64,000 nucleotides of DNA from Pleurodeles waltl. Lineage: Eukaryota > Chordata > Amphibia > Caudata > Salamandridae. Under the pieces are notes generated by a model. The model saw only the letters and a list, made by a program, of their open reading frames with translations. It ran no database searches and had not been told where the DNA came from. The DNA is taken from the NCBI RefSeq assembly GCF_031143425.1, contig NC_090445.1, positions 1,191,982,691-1,192,046,690 of the forward strand, written 5' to 3'. Below are positions 1-10,764 of this stretch, one piece after another. The position numbers were made by a program, and so were the translations under genes. The first letter of the stretch is position 1. Each line of letters starts with the position of its first letter.

Positions 1-471
1 TGGCAGCAATTAATAGCCTCTCTGATTATGCCAGGGCTACTACCATAGTAGGGCTTGAATACTTGGAGTTTCAATCCCTACTGTAGCAATTTCCTTATTT
101 TGCCACCTTTCTGCAGATCTGCATACTGGGGCTGGAGGAAGCAGTAAGCAATAGTTCCAGGGCTGGAATGCCTTTGAGTCTGCAAACCTACTAACCTGCA
201 TGTTTTAAAGATTTTTACCAGCTTCTCTCTAATATTTTCCCATAATAAGAAAGGTTGGACATTTACTCCTGACAATGGCAGAATTAGAACTTCTTCCAGG
301 GTTGGGAAGAAAGTGGCTGGAGGGAAAATGAACTTGCAGATGCTCAATAGATTTTCACATGAGCAAATCTACACATCGTATTTACCCACGCTAAAATACA
401 GTTCACAAATATTTTATAGGGGTACGACATATACCATGGGTGCACTTTTGTGACTTTCTTTAAGAATTTGG
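1..471. other. unassigned non-coding sequence
   Basis: I see no gene, no terminal repeats and no tandem structure here. The short open frames lack codon bias and recognisable motifs. It is best described as unannotated intergenic DNA. Confidence 0.6.
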
Positions 472-1146
472 GGCCACAAGTAGGTAGGTTCAGATTTGTG
501 ACCTGCAAATTGCGAGTCGCAAATCCGAATGTAGGATGGTGTCCTTGACACCATCTGTGATTCGCAAGGGCTTCGCAAATGCCCACATCATGAATAATCA
601 TGAGGTGGGTCGCAATTTGCGACCCCCTCACGAATGGTGGCCTGCTGGAGACCGCAGACCACCATGTCTGTGACTGCTTTTCAATAAAGCAGTTTTTTGG
701 TTTTTTTTTTTGTAATGCAGCCCGTTTTCCTTAAAGGAAAACGAGATGCATAACAAAAACGAAAAATGAAACGTTTTCGTTTCATTTTTTCAGAGCAGGA
801 CCACTGCCTGCTCTGAAAAAATGTTTACAGTGACATTCACAATGGGGAAGGGGTCCCATGGAGATCCCTTCACTTTTGCTAAAGTGTTAGCACCCATTTG
901 AAATGGGTGCAAACTGCGATTGGTTTGCGCCCGCGTTCGCGGTCACAAAACAATCCTACATTGCACTGCGAGTTGCAATTAGGAAGGGAACACCCCTTAC
1001 TAATTGCGAGTCGCCAAACTGTTTTGTGATTCGGTAACCAGGTTACTGAATGGCAAAACTGGGTTTTGCATCGCAATGTGCTTTTTGCATGTCGCAAACA
1101 GCGAAAGTCGCTGTTTGCGACATGCAAAAAGCTACCTACATGTGGG
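472..1146. repeat. chain-of-hairpins repeat element 1
   Basis: At least ten short inverted repeats follow one another almost without gaps. Clear ones are 535-555 (GATGGTGTC, loop CTT), 607-625, 728-748, 763-790, 791-815 (CAGAGCAGG..CCTGCTCTG), about 889-910, GCAAAAC/GTTTTGC near 1058, and a perfect 25-bp-arm hairpin at 1080-1132 with a 3-nt loop. The motif TTGCGAGTCGC recurs. The outer ends resemble each other in inverted orientation (GCCACAAGTAGGTAG against CCCACATGTAGGTAG), which suggests a non-autonomous DNA transposon. I could not settle a target-site duplication, so the ends are approximate. Confidence 0.6.
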
Positions 1147-1317
1147 TCTTGGTCCCTAATTAGGTCTGGTGTTAACAAAGACATTTTGTTTTTATTAAAC
1201 TTCTATTTCTCTCTCTTTCGGCTGGCTTTACTGTGAGTGATCGCATTCTGCTCTTCCACAAGGAGCATATTGCCACACAAAGTAGTTTTGTTCAGTGTCA
1301 GGAACTACAGTGGCAAT

Positions 1318-1452
1318 CAGTGACGTAACGAAACTGGAGGGTGCCCCTTTGCAAAGAACATGGAGGAGCCCCCTCTCCAGACTCACTCAGGGCAGGTGCT
1401 GTGCTGACGGGGCCCCCTGGAGGGCGGCTGCGGGGCCTTTGTTATGCCGCTG
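1318..1452. mobile_element. 135-bp hAT-type MITE
   Basis: The left end CAGTGACGTAAC and the right end GTTATGCCGCTG (inverted CAGCGGCATAAC) match at 9 of 12 positions. An 8-bp flanking duplication, GTGGCAAT at 1310-1317 and GTGGCAAC at 1453-1460, matches 7 of 8. An 8-bp duplication with CAG-starting ends is the signature of hAT transposons. There is no coding capacity. Confidence 0.7.
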
Positions 1453-1460
1453 GTGGCAAC

Positions 1461-2164
1461 GTGTGCTTTAAGAGTTCAAAAACTTTTTGGGTTTTTTTTG
1501 CCAATGTTTGTTACAATGTTGAGGGCCTGGTAGCTCCCACAACAATAAAGTGTTACAAAAGCCATGTCAAAATAAGACACGCATTGATGAAACTAAAAGA
1601 CTTATAAAAATATGTCAGATCAGTTGGCTTTGTCAGTGTTTGTTTATTTTCATGCTTCCCATAATCATGTTGAAAATGGTTACACTGATTTTCCATTAGA
1701 AATATTTTTGGGAAATACTAGCATGCATCAACACATTTTACTAAATGACACTTCATTTGCATATAATCAGAGAGCATTCTGGGAGCATTATACTTTGCCT
1801 CTTAGCCTAAACTTTTCAAAAATGTGTGTACACGTTTTTTTTTTTGTACTGGAACCAACGTCAGTAGTGAAGTGTGACCTTAAAACATTTATTTACAGCA
1901 CGCACCCTAATAATGAAGGCTTTCAAATAATGAACCATAAATACAAGTTCGAACAGCATTCTCTTTTGGAAACACATTACCTCAACTGCAGAGAGTTCAA
2001 CTCTCTGTAAACAGGCAGCCAAAGGGTTTGTGCTGCAGGAGGTTGGGCCTACTTGTCCCAAGGACAAAGTAAACATAAAAACTTGTTGCCCTTGACCCCA
2101 AACAAGATGTCCCGGGCGTCAGGCGATAGGATTTCCACATCCCTGCAAGACCAGACCCACAAAC
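1461..2164. other. AT-rich unassigned sequence left of gypsy-1
   Basis: There is no recognisable gene or transposon end. The 132-codon open frame at 1612-2010 has no family resemblance. If gypsy-1 inserted into intact Harbinger C, about 500 bp of C's left end should lie here. I see neither its terminal repeat nor the CCGCC-rich subterminal DNA, so C is truncated or rearranged on this side. Confidence 0.5.
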
Positions 2165-2169
2165 CACCA

Positions 2170-3276
2170 TGTACCAGGTTGGCCGATCGAATACACCAGA
2201 CTACCTGTTTTGAGTGATACGTAAAGTGCTTTTATTACTCTTTATACAAGTTCAACGGGGTTGTGGGAGTTTGGCTTGTAGGTAAGTATTGGTGAGTCTC
2301 TTCGTCCTTCTGCCCAATAATCTCGTCTTCTTCTTTCTTCCTCTTCCAGAGGTCTAGCGGGAAGCGTGTGGGGATAGAAGAAGAAATAGGTGTGGTAAGT
2401 GTTTGTTTATACTTCTTTATTTCCTTCCTCTCTATTACTCCTCTTCACTCTTCTGTCTAATACGTGGTTTTTCTCTATTTTTGAGCTTCCTCCACTACCT
2501 GTCCTTTTAGCCTTTTGGTTATGCCTGTGGTCACTTAGTTTCCCCTTTATTATCCCTCTGTCCTGGGGCTGGCGGGCTTCTTTCTTTTCTATTTTCTCAC
2601 TCGTATTCGTCTTATTTCCTCTCCTTTTCTTGGTCTGCTCTACCTGTGGTATATACGTCTTGCTACTGTTCTTTCCTTCCTTCCTCTTAGGTCGGTTTTG
2701 TTTTCTCTTCCCTCTCTTATTGTTTCCTACGCTTATCTCCTTGTGTTTCTATGTGCACCTCATTCCCGTGCTACTGTTTATTTGATTCCTCACGCCCCTT
2801 CCCCCTTTTGTGCAATACCCGTGATTTTCCTTTCCCCGTCCTCCTCCCTCTTCCCGCTCCTTCCTCCCCGTCCCGAGTTCCCATACCTGGGTTGGCCACG
2901 CTTTTCCTGAAGTGTGGCGGGCTAATTCGTAAGCTCCCCGGGGCCAGCGCTTCTCTTCACGATGTCGGGTCCACACGAATCCTGACTCCGGCTCCTCTCC
3001 AGGCTGTCGAAGCCAAGTCCTGGCGTCTTCCGGATCTTCCTCGTTCCTCCGCTGTTCGTCTCTCGATTCACTCTCCGGCTCCTTCGTTCTCCACCACTGA
3101 ATCCTTCCTCCTCTCTTCTGAGTGGGTGGTCCCACTCCTTTAACTGCCTCCGAGACGCGTGGTTCTGGCAGGGAGCCAATCGAAAGAGCAGCTCCCTGGG
3201 ATGCTTCCGTGCTGTTCATGGCAGCGACAGCACAAGTCCTCCTGGTGTGCGGGTCGGCCCGGTCCGACCCGTCACA
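2170..3276 (-). repeat. gypsy-1 LTR (3' LTR on minus strand)
   Basis: On the plus strand it starts TGTACCAGGTTGG and ends GACCCGTCACA, so on the element strand it runs TGTGACGGG...GGTACA. It matches 7557-8669 with scattered substitutions and small indels. An AATAAA signal on the minus strand lies at 2231-2236. The pyrimidine-rich open frames on the plus strand inside it are not genes. Confidence 0.93.
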
Positions 3277-3302
3277 GACACTGCCCCTAGAGAGCGTCAG
3301 GT

Positions 3303-4560
3303 GGTGATGCTCGGGAACAGGATGGCGTGAGAGAAAATCAGCGTTCACCATGAGACGGCCCGGAGTGTGGTCCACCTGGAAGGAAAAAGGTTGTAAAGAG
3401 AGAAACCATCGTAGCACCCGAGAGTTGGTATCCATATTGCGGGCGAGCCAGGTGAGGGGTGCATGATCCGTCAGGAGGGTGAAGGTACGTCCACTGAGAT
3501 AATAACTTAAGGACTCAATGGCCCATTTAATGGCCAGACATTCCTTTTCAATGGTGAGATAGTGTTGTTCCCTGGGAAGTAACTTTCTACTGATGTACAA
3601 AATGGGGTGGATCGAACCGTCCGGTTGTGATTGGGACGACAGAGCCCCCAGCTCTACGTCCGATGCATCAGTTTGTAAATAGAAGGGTCTATTGAAGTCA
3701 GGACAGCACAACACCGGGTCTGTAGACAAGGCATTCCTGAGATAGACGAAACTGTGCAGACTGTCCTCTGGCAATGAGGAAAAGGTCTTAGGAGTATCAT
3801 TTTTCAACAAGTTGGTTAGTGGTTCGGCTATGGTGGAGAATCGGGGTATAAACCTCCTATAATACCCTACTAATCCCAGGAAGGCACGTACTTCTTTTTT
3901 TGATGTCGGTACCGGGATCTGTTGAATGGCTTCCACTTTTTCTACTTGTGGACGGACCTGTCCTTGACCTAAGACGTAGCCTAAATATCTAATGGTGGTA
4001 CATCCCAGTCTACATTTCTCTGGGTTAGCAGTCAACCGGGCTTATCTTAATGCCTGTAGGACCGCTGTTAGATGTTTGAGGTGTTCTGACCATGTTGTGC
4101 TAAATATCACAATGTCGTCTAGATATGCTGCTGAATACGCTTGGTGGGGACGTAAGACCGTATCCATTAATCTCTGAAATGTGGCGGGAGCCCCATGCAA
4201 TCCAAAAGGTAAGACAGTAAACTGATATAACCCAGAGGGAGCCGCAAATGCGTTTTTTTCTTTGTCTCCTGTTTTCAAAGGGATCTGCCAATATCCCTTC
4301 GTCAGGTCCAAAGTGGACATGTACTTGGCCTGGCCTAATTTCTCCAACAACTCATCCATCCGAGGCATAGGATATGCGTCAAAATACGTAAGTTCATTAA
4401 CCCTTCGGTAATCCACACAAAACCGAGTGGTCCCATCTGGTTTGGGTACTAATACCACAGGGGAACACCAGGGACTGTTGGATGGCTCGATAATTCCTGA
4501 CTGTAACATATGTTGAACTTCTTGCTCAATTAGGTTTTTCTTGGCCTCGCGGACTCAATA
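3303..4560 (-). pseudogene. pol: gypsy-1 pol 3' part: reverse transcriptase and RNase H
   Basis: Reverse transcriptase copies the element RNA and RNase H removes the template. The reverse transcriptase (about 4509-4042) shows FCVDYRRVN, the LTKGYWQIPL region, the LPFGL block and the catalytic AYLDDIVIFS. A single TAA at 4042-4044 interrupts it in frame. The frame then continues through the connection domain into RNase H, with TDASD, KECLAIKWA and LLTDHAPL giving the usual D, E, D residues, and ends around NADFLSRHP near 3340. The open frame runs on without a stop into the LTR to 2749. Here these domains lie downstream of integrase, unlike most Gypsy elements. Confidence 0.88.
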
Positions 4561-4940
4561 TGGTCTTTGTCGTGCTATTGCCTCATTCTTGGTACGGATG
4601 CTATGTTCTGCTAATTGGGTATGGCCGGGCCGTCGGGAGAAAACATCCATATAGGATTGTACCGTCTGTGTGAGTGAGGTTTTCTGTATCTCCGAAAGGG
4701 ATGCATTGATTTGGGGACTGCTTTCCTCTTGGTTTGTGGAAAAGGGGAAAGAAGGATATGGTATGTCTTCCCTATGGTCAGTGGTGATATGGTGGACCTT
4801 TTCTATGTTTTCAGATTCATGCCATTTTTTTAACAGATTGATGTGTTAGATCTGTTCTCTATTGTGTCTATGTGGAAGTGCCAGTTTATATGTTGTGGGG
4901 TTGATCTGCTCCAATACTTTGTAGGGTCCTTGCCACCGGG

Positions 4941-5264
4941 CTAACAATTTATTCTCACTACTGGGAGAAGGACTAATACTTTGTCCCCTACGTTAAAAGT
5001 GCGAAGCACACTTCTGGTGTCGTAACCCTTTTTCTGTTTGTCTTGGGCCTCACGGAGACTGGTATGTGCCTTTTCCCAGACCAAGTGTAAATTCTCCCTC
5101 AATTCTTTAGTATAGGTCAGTAGTTCTTTTGCTTCCTCATCTGTCTCTTCCCACTGTTCGACTAACATTTCGAGCAGAGTGCGGGGGTGGTCGGCCAAAT
5201 AACAGTTCGAAGGGACTGTGACCAAGGGATGTTTGAGTTTGGGTACGTATTGCATATAGTACAA
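4941..5264 (-). pseudogene. pol: gypsy-1 integrase C-terminal part, frame-shifted
   Basis: This segment continues the integrase of 5369-6748 in another frame. A frameshift lies near the stretch encoding the H-P-Q-T-D motif (about 5350), and the catalytic Glu block V-E-R-Y-N follows it. The protein then shows the charged helix (WEETDEEAKELL) and a small barrel-like end (TFNVGDKVLVLLP) that Gypsy integrases carry after the catalytic core. A second frameshift separates it from the reverse transcriptase frame, with linker residues between about 4940 and 4560. Confidence 0.75.
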
Positions 5265-5368
5265 GGGGTAGTTTCTTTTCCCGTCTTCAGCTATACTCCG
5301 GAGTAAAGATTTAATGGTCTTGTTGTACCGTTCTACGAGACCGTCAGTCTGGGGTGATATACTGAGGT

Positions 5369-6748
5369 TTAGATTTGTTTTATTCCCAAGGTTTTACTGA
5401 CTTCCGCCATCAGTCGCGAAATGAAAGGGGTGCCCTGATCAGTTAAAATTTCTTTAGGGAAACCGACCCGTGAGAAAAACTCAATCATTGCTTGGGCTAC
5501 TACTTTTGTGTGCATGCTGGGGAGGGGTACAGCCTCGGGATACCGAGTGGCATAATCCACCAATACAAGAACGTACTGCCTTCCTCTACTGGAGGGAGTG
5601 AGGGGACTGATAAGGTCCATGCCCACTCGGGTGAATAGGGTTTCTATAACTGGGAGGGGTTGTAATGGGGCAGGAGGTTGTGTGACAGGGTTATATAGCT
5701 GGCACCTCTGACAATTTAGGCAATATCCACGTATATCCCCATAGATTCCGGGCCAATAGAATTTTCGGAGGATAGCCTCCTCGGTTTTTTCTCGTCCGAG
5801 ATCTCCCTCCCCTTGATCCCCATGTGCTAACTGCAAAACCTGTTGTCGGTAGCTACCAGGGACTATTAATTGTCTTTGTCTGTCATCACTAGACTGGGGA
5901 AGTCTATATAACAGGTGGTTATGGATTTGGAATGTCGGTCCCACCCTGGGTTCCTCGTTACTCAGCGCCCTCTCCCATGCATTCTTTAAGGAGGGATCGT
6001 TCCTCTGGCTCTGTCTAAAGTCTCCGGCTACCGTATATACCTTGCCTACGGCTCCTGTGGTTGTATTGTTGCTCCCATAGGCTTTTTCCCAGTATTGTTG
6101 TCTCTGGATCCGTTTCTGCTTTTTACTTAAGTGATCCTTGGATGGCTGGATTTCGGCTACCTCCGGGTCGTATGGTACTTCGTCCCACCATTTTTTTAAC
6201 ATATGTTCCTCCCCTGCTTTACTCAACAATTTAGTAAAGCCAGTATAATCTGTCCCAATGATAATGTCCTCTTCGAGGTTTGGTAACACCCCCACCCTGA
6301 GGCTTTCCTCTTCACCCCTCCACTGAAACGTAATTGTAGCCATCAGATAATAGGCTTGGTCCCCATGGACACAGGCGATTAAGACATGGGTCTGGGGTAT
6401 GTTTTGTCTGGGCTCCACCAGGTCTTTTCGTATAACGCTCTGACTGTAACCTGAGTCTATCAATGCTATCCTCTCTCTTCCATTGAGTAGGATTGGGAGG
6501 ATATATGTAGGTTTTGTTCCTCCTACCCAGAACACCCTCCCTTTGGTGACCCCGATTTCCATTGGTTCTTCCATATCCTTTTGCTTGTGCGGGCAATACC
6601 ACGCGATGTGACCCCATTCTGAACAATGATAACATTGAGGTCTGGTTGCAGGAAGTGGGGTTTGGAGCGGATGTGGTACACGCACTCGTTCAGGATCATG
6701 GGAACCCGGTGGTCGTGGGTTGAGTCCTTTTCCTATATTAGGACGCAC
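5369..6748 (-). pseudogene. pol: gypsy-1 nucleocapsid knuckle, protease and integrase
   Basis: The first residues hold a CX2CX4HX4C zinc knuckle (CYHCSEWGHIAWYC), as in Gypsy nucleocapsids. An aspartic protease follows with ALIDSGYS. Then come the integrase zinc region (CLNCQRC present, but the second His of the HHCC set appears to be Asp in GDLGREKT) and the catalytic core with VGMDLISPL and ILTDQGTPF giving two of the three acidic residues. The frame is the same as gag (6767-7510), with only a TGA at 6767-6769 and six codons between. Having integrase directly after protease is the Gmr1 order. Confidence 0.85.
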
Positions 6749-6766
6749 AGGGGAGGGAACCGGGTG

Positions 6767-7510
6767 TCAACTGGGGTTGGCCTTAAAGTCGGGGCTCCTA
6801 TGGAAGGCACAAGCAAGTTCGATAGCCGTTTCATTGCTTAAGCCGGGGTGTTGGCGAACCCAATTCCGGGTGGAAGTGGGTAAGGCATCCAAAAACTGCT
6901 CTAATATTATGAGGTCAAACATCTCCTCACGAGACCTTTCCGTGGGATGCAACCATTGCCCAGCCGCATGTTGGACCCTATAACAAAGCGTACGGGGGCT
7001 TTCCGGAAGGAGCCACTTCATGTGTCGGAACCGTGACCGATAAATCTCGCTGTCCAGTCCTACCCTTTCTAATATGGTCTTTTTGATATCTTTATAAGGA
7101 AGAGTACCGGTAGGATTTATGGCTTGGTATGCTGTTTGTAACTGTCCTGTTAATAGTGGCGCAATGTATTGACCCCATTTTTCTTCAGGCCAACTGGCAG
7201 AACTAGCTACCCTCTTGAAATTCAGGAAGAAGGAGTCCGGATCGTCTTGGTCCTGAAACTTTTGTAGCACACTACTCAGTACATTGGGGTGTACCTTTGT
7301 ATGAGCGATGGTCTCTGTTAGTTTACTTAGTGCAGTCTCATGAACGAGTTGGTTGTTCGCCATGATTGTGACCTGAATTTTAAGGGCGGTTTGTAAGGCC
7401 TCACGCTCCTCTTTAGCATCCTTCATCTGCTGCTCCCACATCAACTGGAGATGACGTTGTCCCTCCGCCAGCTGGGCTATAACATCCGCCATGGTGGGCT
7501 TTTCCTCCAT
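6767..7510 (-). CDS. gag: gypsy-1 gag with SCAN-like capsid domain
   Basis: A 247-residue frame starts with ATG at 7510, 21 bases downstream of the primer site. The N-terminal ~100 residues are charged and helical (QQMKDAKEEREALQ), and the middle is a capsid-like region. Residues about 190-240 (EEMFDLIILEQFLDAL, then WVRQHPGLSNETAIELA) closely resemble the SCAN dimerisation domain of vertebrate zinc-finger proteins, which is known to derive from Gmr1-like gag. The protein would assemble cytoplasmic particles. It ends in TGA, and the same frame resumes at once into the zinc knuckle, so this is either a readthrough signal or a decayed Arg codon. Confidence 0.85.
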   Translation of the reverse strand: MEEKPTMADVIAQLAEGQRHLQLMWEQQMKDAKEEREALQTALKIQVTIMANNQLVHETALSKLTETIAHTKVHPNVLSSVLQKFQDQDDPDSFFLNFKRVASSASWPEEKWGQYIAPLLTGQLQTAYQAINPTGTLPYKDIKKTILERVGLDSEIYRSRFRHMKWLLPESPRTLCYRVQHAAGQWLHPTERSREEMFDLIILEQFLDALPTSTRNWVRQHPGLSNETAIELACAFHRSPDFKANPS

Positions 7511-7535
7511 TTTTGCTTGAGAGGGGTTGTCCTAT

Positions 7536-7553
7536 ATCCCACTTTTGACACCA
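7536..7553 (-). promoter_or_regulatory. gypsy-1 primer-binding site, tRNA-Leu type
   Basis: On the minus strand, three bases after the LTR end, the sequence is TGGTGTCAAAAGTGGGAT. The 3' ends of vertebrate tRNA-Leu of the ...CCCACTTCTGACACCA kind would pair with it at all but one position. Minus-strand DNA synthesis of this element would start here. Confidence 0.75.
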
Positions 7554-7556
7554 CTT

Positions 7557-8669
7557 TGTACCAGGTTGGCCGATCGAATACACCAGACTGCCCGTTTTGA
7601 GTAATACGTAAAGTGCTTTTAATACTCTTTATACAAGTTCAAGGGGGTTGTGGGAGTTTGGCTTGTAGGTAAGTATTGGTGAGTCTCTTCGTCCTTCTGC
7701 CCAATAATCTCGTCTTCTTCTTTCTTCCTCTTCCAGAGGCCTTGCGGGAAGCGTGTGGGGATAGAAGAAGAAATAGGTGTGGTAAGTGTTTGTTTATCCT
7801 TCTTTATTTCCTTCCTCTCTATTACTCCTCTTCACTCTTCTGTCTTTAATACGTGGTTTTTCTCTATTTTTGAGCTTCCTCCACTCTCTGTCCTTTTAGC
7901 CTTTTGGTTATGCCTGTGGTCACTTAGTTTCCCCTTTATTATACCTCTGTCCTGGGGCTGGTGGGCTTCTTTCTTTTCTTTTCTATTTTCTCACTCGTAG
8001 TCGTCTTATTTCCTCTCCTTTTCTTGGTCTGCTCTACCTGTGGTATATACGTATCGCTACTGTTCTTTCCTTCCTTCCTCTTAGGTCGGTTTTGTTTTCT
8101 GTTCCCTCTCTTATTGTTTCCTACGCTTATCTCCTTGTGTTTCTATGTGCGCCTCATTCCCGTGCTACTGTTTATTTGATTCCTCACGCCCCTTCCCCTT
8201 CTGTGCAATACCCGTGATTTTCCTTTCCCCGTCCTCCTCCCTCTTCCCGCTCCTTCCTCCCCGTCCCTAGTTCCCGTACCTGGGTTGGCCACGCTTCTCC
8301 TGAAGCGTGGCGGGCTCATTCGTAAGCTCCCCGGAGCCAGCGCTCCTCTTCACGATGTCGGGTCCACACAAATCCTGACTCCGGCTCCTCTCCAGGCTGT
8401 CGAAGCCAAGTCCTGGCGTCTTCCGGATCTTCCTCATTCCTCCGCTGTTCATCTCTCGATTCACTCTCCGGCTCCTTCGTTCTCCACCACTGAATCCTTC
8501 CTCCTCTTTTCTAAATGGGTGGGCCCACTCCTTTAACTGCCTCCGAGATGCGCGGTTCTGGCAGGGAGCCAATCGAGAGAGCAGCTCCCTGGGATGCTTC
8601 CGTGCTGTTCATGGCAGCGACAGCACAAGTCCTCCTGGTGTGCGGGTCGGCCCGGTCCGACCCGTCACA
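7557..8669 (-). repeat. gypsy-1 LTR (5' LTR on minus strand)
   Basis: This is the second LTR of gypsy-1, with the same TGTACCAGG...GTCACA ends as 2170-3276. The two LTRs differ by scattered substitutions and a few short indels, so the insertion is not very recent. CACCA at 8670-8674 repeats the left flank. Confidence 0.93.
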
Positions 8670-8752
8670 CACCATCACCAAACACCCCAACACATCACAC
8701 ACCCCAACACATCACCTTACACACCCTCACCCAGACCACTCATACAACACTC

Positions 8753-10189
8753 ATGGCACCACAACGACACCCAAGATTCTCTGAGAAGGAGCTAAGGGTC
8801 ATGGTGGAAGAAATAATCTGGGTATAGCCACAGCTATTTGGAGCACAGGTGCAGCAGATATCCATTGCTAGGAAGATGGAGCTATGGTGGAAGATCGTGG
8901 ACAGGGTCAATGCCGTGGGACAGCACCCAAGAACCAGGGATGACATCAGGAAGAGGTGGAATGCCCTACGGGGGAAGGTATGTTCCATTGCAGCAAGACA
9001 CCAACTCATTGTACAGAGGACTGGCGGTGGACCCCCACCTCCTCCCCCACAGCTAACAGCATGGGAGGAGCAAGTCTTGGCAATTATGCATCCTGAGGGC
9101 CTGGCAGGAGTAGCAGGAGGACTGGACTCTGGTAAGTCAACTCTCTATTACTACTTCCCACCTACCTGCATGCCATCATATAACCCCACCATCACCCTCA
9201 CTCTCATCACATCACCACATCCCACAACCCCCATCATCACATCTCACTCATCCCAATGCCAAGCCCTGCATGCCATACCAATGCATGGACACCACTCACG
9301 GACCTGCATGGACATTCTTCATTAAAGCATGTACACTAGAGAGAACTAATCATCCCACCATACACCAACGTACACAAGTGCAAGCTGCCAGGGCAAATAC
9401 AACCAAAGAGGGCAACCCACCCATGTACCATATGTCACACACAGAAACAATAACACTGCATTTACATTCCCACAGGTATCCCAGCCAAAGTCAACGGAGA
9501 AGAGGTGCCAACAACTTCCAGTCCTCCTACAGAAGAGTCCCACAGTGATGACTGCAACTCTGGTCGCCTGGATCTGGATGACCAACCTGGCCGATCAGGG
9601 ACCTCTGGACAGTCGGTTACCCAGCCACAGTCACACACCACCACAGAGCCTCTCCCTCAGGAAACACAACCACAACACACACCCAGCGTACCCATGCCTC
9701 TGTCCCCAGGACACATCAATCAGCAGTGTGTCCACCACTACAGGGACCACAGGGCACACTTCACTCCCAAGACAATCAGGGACATGGGGTCAGTGGCAGT
9801 GGGCACACGGCTTAGAGGCACAGGACAACAGAGAAACAGGGAGGAGCGCTGTTTGCCAGGGGGAGGACAGGCCCCGGGAACCGACTCTCCAGGAGGCACT
9901 CAACGAGATCCTGGGAGCATACCAACATTCACAGAATACGCTGGGCCAGATCCTGGCCAATGTGCAGGAGAACAGGCGGCCGCAGGAGGGACAGTACCAG
10001 GGGATCAGGGAGGACTTGCAGGCCGTCAACACCACCCTGGTCTCCAAAGCAGGGGTGCTGGCAGACATGGCCAACATTATGAAGGAGGCAGTCCTAGAAC
10101 AGCGGGCCCTTGCCACTAGCCAGACTATTGAACTGCCCTCCACCTCTGCTGCCACTAGTGGACAGGAGGCCCCGCCACAGGACCAATAG
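8753..10189 (+). pseudogene. Harbinger C Myb1: Myb/SANT-like protein, disrupted
   Basis: In Harbinger elements a Myb-like partner binds the element ends and helps the nuclease enter the nucleus. Exon 1 (8753-9131) starts MAPQRHPRF and encodes the SANT-like region with W-W-K-I-V-D-R-V and RDDIRKRWNALRGKV. A TAG at 8825-8827 stands where A has Glu. The donor GTAAGT follows 9131, the acceptor CACAG ends at 9475, and exon 2 (9476-10189) encodes a Ser/Pro/Gln-rich linker, then a helical C-terminus (REPTLQEALNEILGAYQ). An AATAAA signal is at 10480-10485. Exon 1 is 379 bp, exactly as in A. Confidence 0.8.
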
Positions 10190-10764
10190 TCCACCAGCAC
10201 CCCTCCCCCTGCAAAAGGACAACCACCTTGCAAACGTTCCCTGCGATCCAGGCAGAAACCAGAGACTATTGCCAAGACCCCCGCCAGGAAATAAGACTCT
10301 CCTGTTTGTCACCCTTGTGTCCCACTCTGTCACCCTGTCCACTTTGGACTGCCATTGCTCACCTCCCTATGTCCCCTTGGACAATTCACCTGTGCTACAA
10401 ATAGACTGGAACTATACCCTGGACTTTCCTCCATCATCACCCCAGCACAATGCACTTGCACCATACTCCTTAGCACTTAAATAAACACCCTTTGAAAAAA
10501 TACAAGTATGGAGTATGTCAAATGATTTCAGTATGTATTTGTTTAACCAGATTCAAACATTGCATTTCAAATGTACAGTAATGTTCACATTAGAAAGACC
10601 TGTAGTTGACTGCAGTGATCACACCAGGAGCTATAGTGGGGCACCAACGTCTGCAAAATGAGTTACTAAAGGGTACAGTGAATTGGCATGGAAGTGGGAA
10701 ATAACAGCATGCCAATGCCAAAGATAATCTAAATAATGACAATGAAATGTGAAGTAACACTGTC

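Larger units (their letters stand above)
2170..8669 (-). mobile_element. gypsy-1: complete Gmr1-like Ty3/Gypsy retrotransposon, 6.5 kb
   Basis: Two LTRs (2170-3276 and 7557-8669) flank a minus-strand gag-pol, and CACCA is duplicated at 2165-2169 and 8670-8674. Read 5' to 3' on the minus strand, the order is gag, zinc knuckle, protease, integrase, reverse transcriptase, RNase H. Integrase before reverse transcriptase is the reverse of ordinary Gypsy order and is known for the Gmr1 clade. A tRNA-Leu type primer site abuts the upstream LTR. Pol carries at least two frameshifts and in-frame stops, so this copy is dead. It interrupts the leader upstream of the Harbinger C Myb1 gene. Confidence 0.9.

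Noticed and set aside
1612..2010. 132-codon open frame
   Set aside because: No family motif, AT-rich, no conserved neighbours, no splice or promoter signals that would support a gene.
2399..3307. Open frames rich in Phe, Leu and Pro on the plus strand
   Set aside because: They lie in the gypsy-1 LTR opposite to the element's coding strand and recur in the other LTR at 7755-8784; pyrimidine-rich composition explains them.
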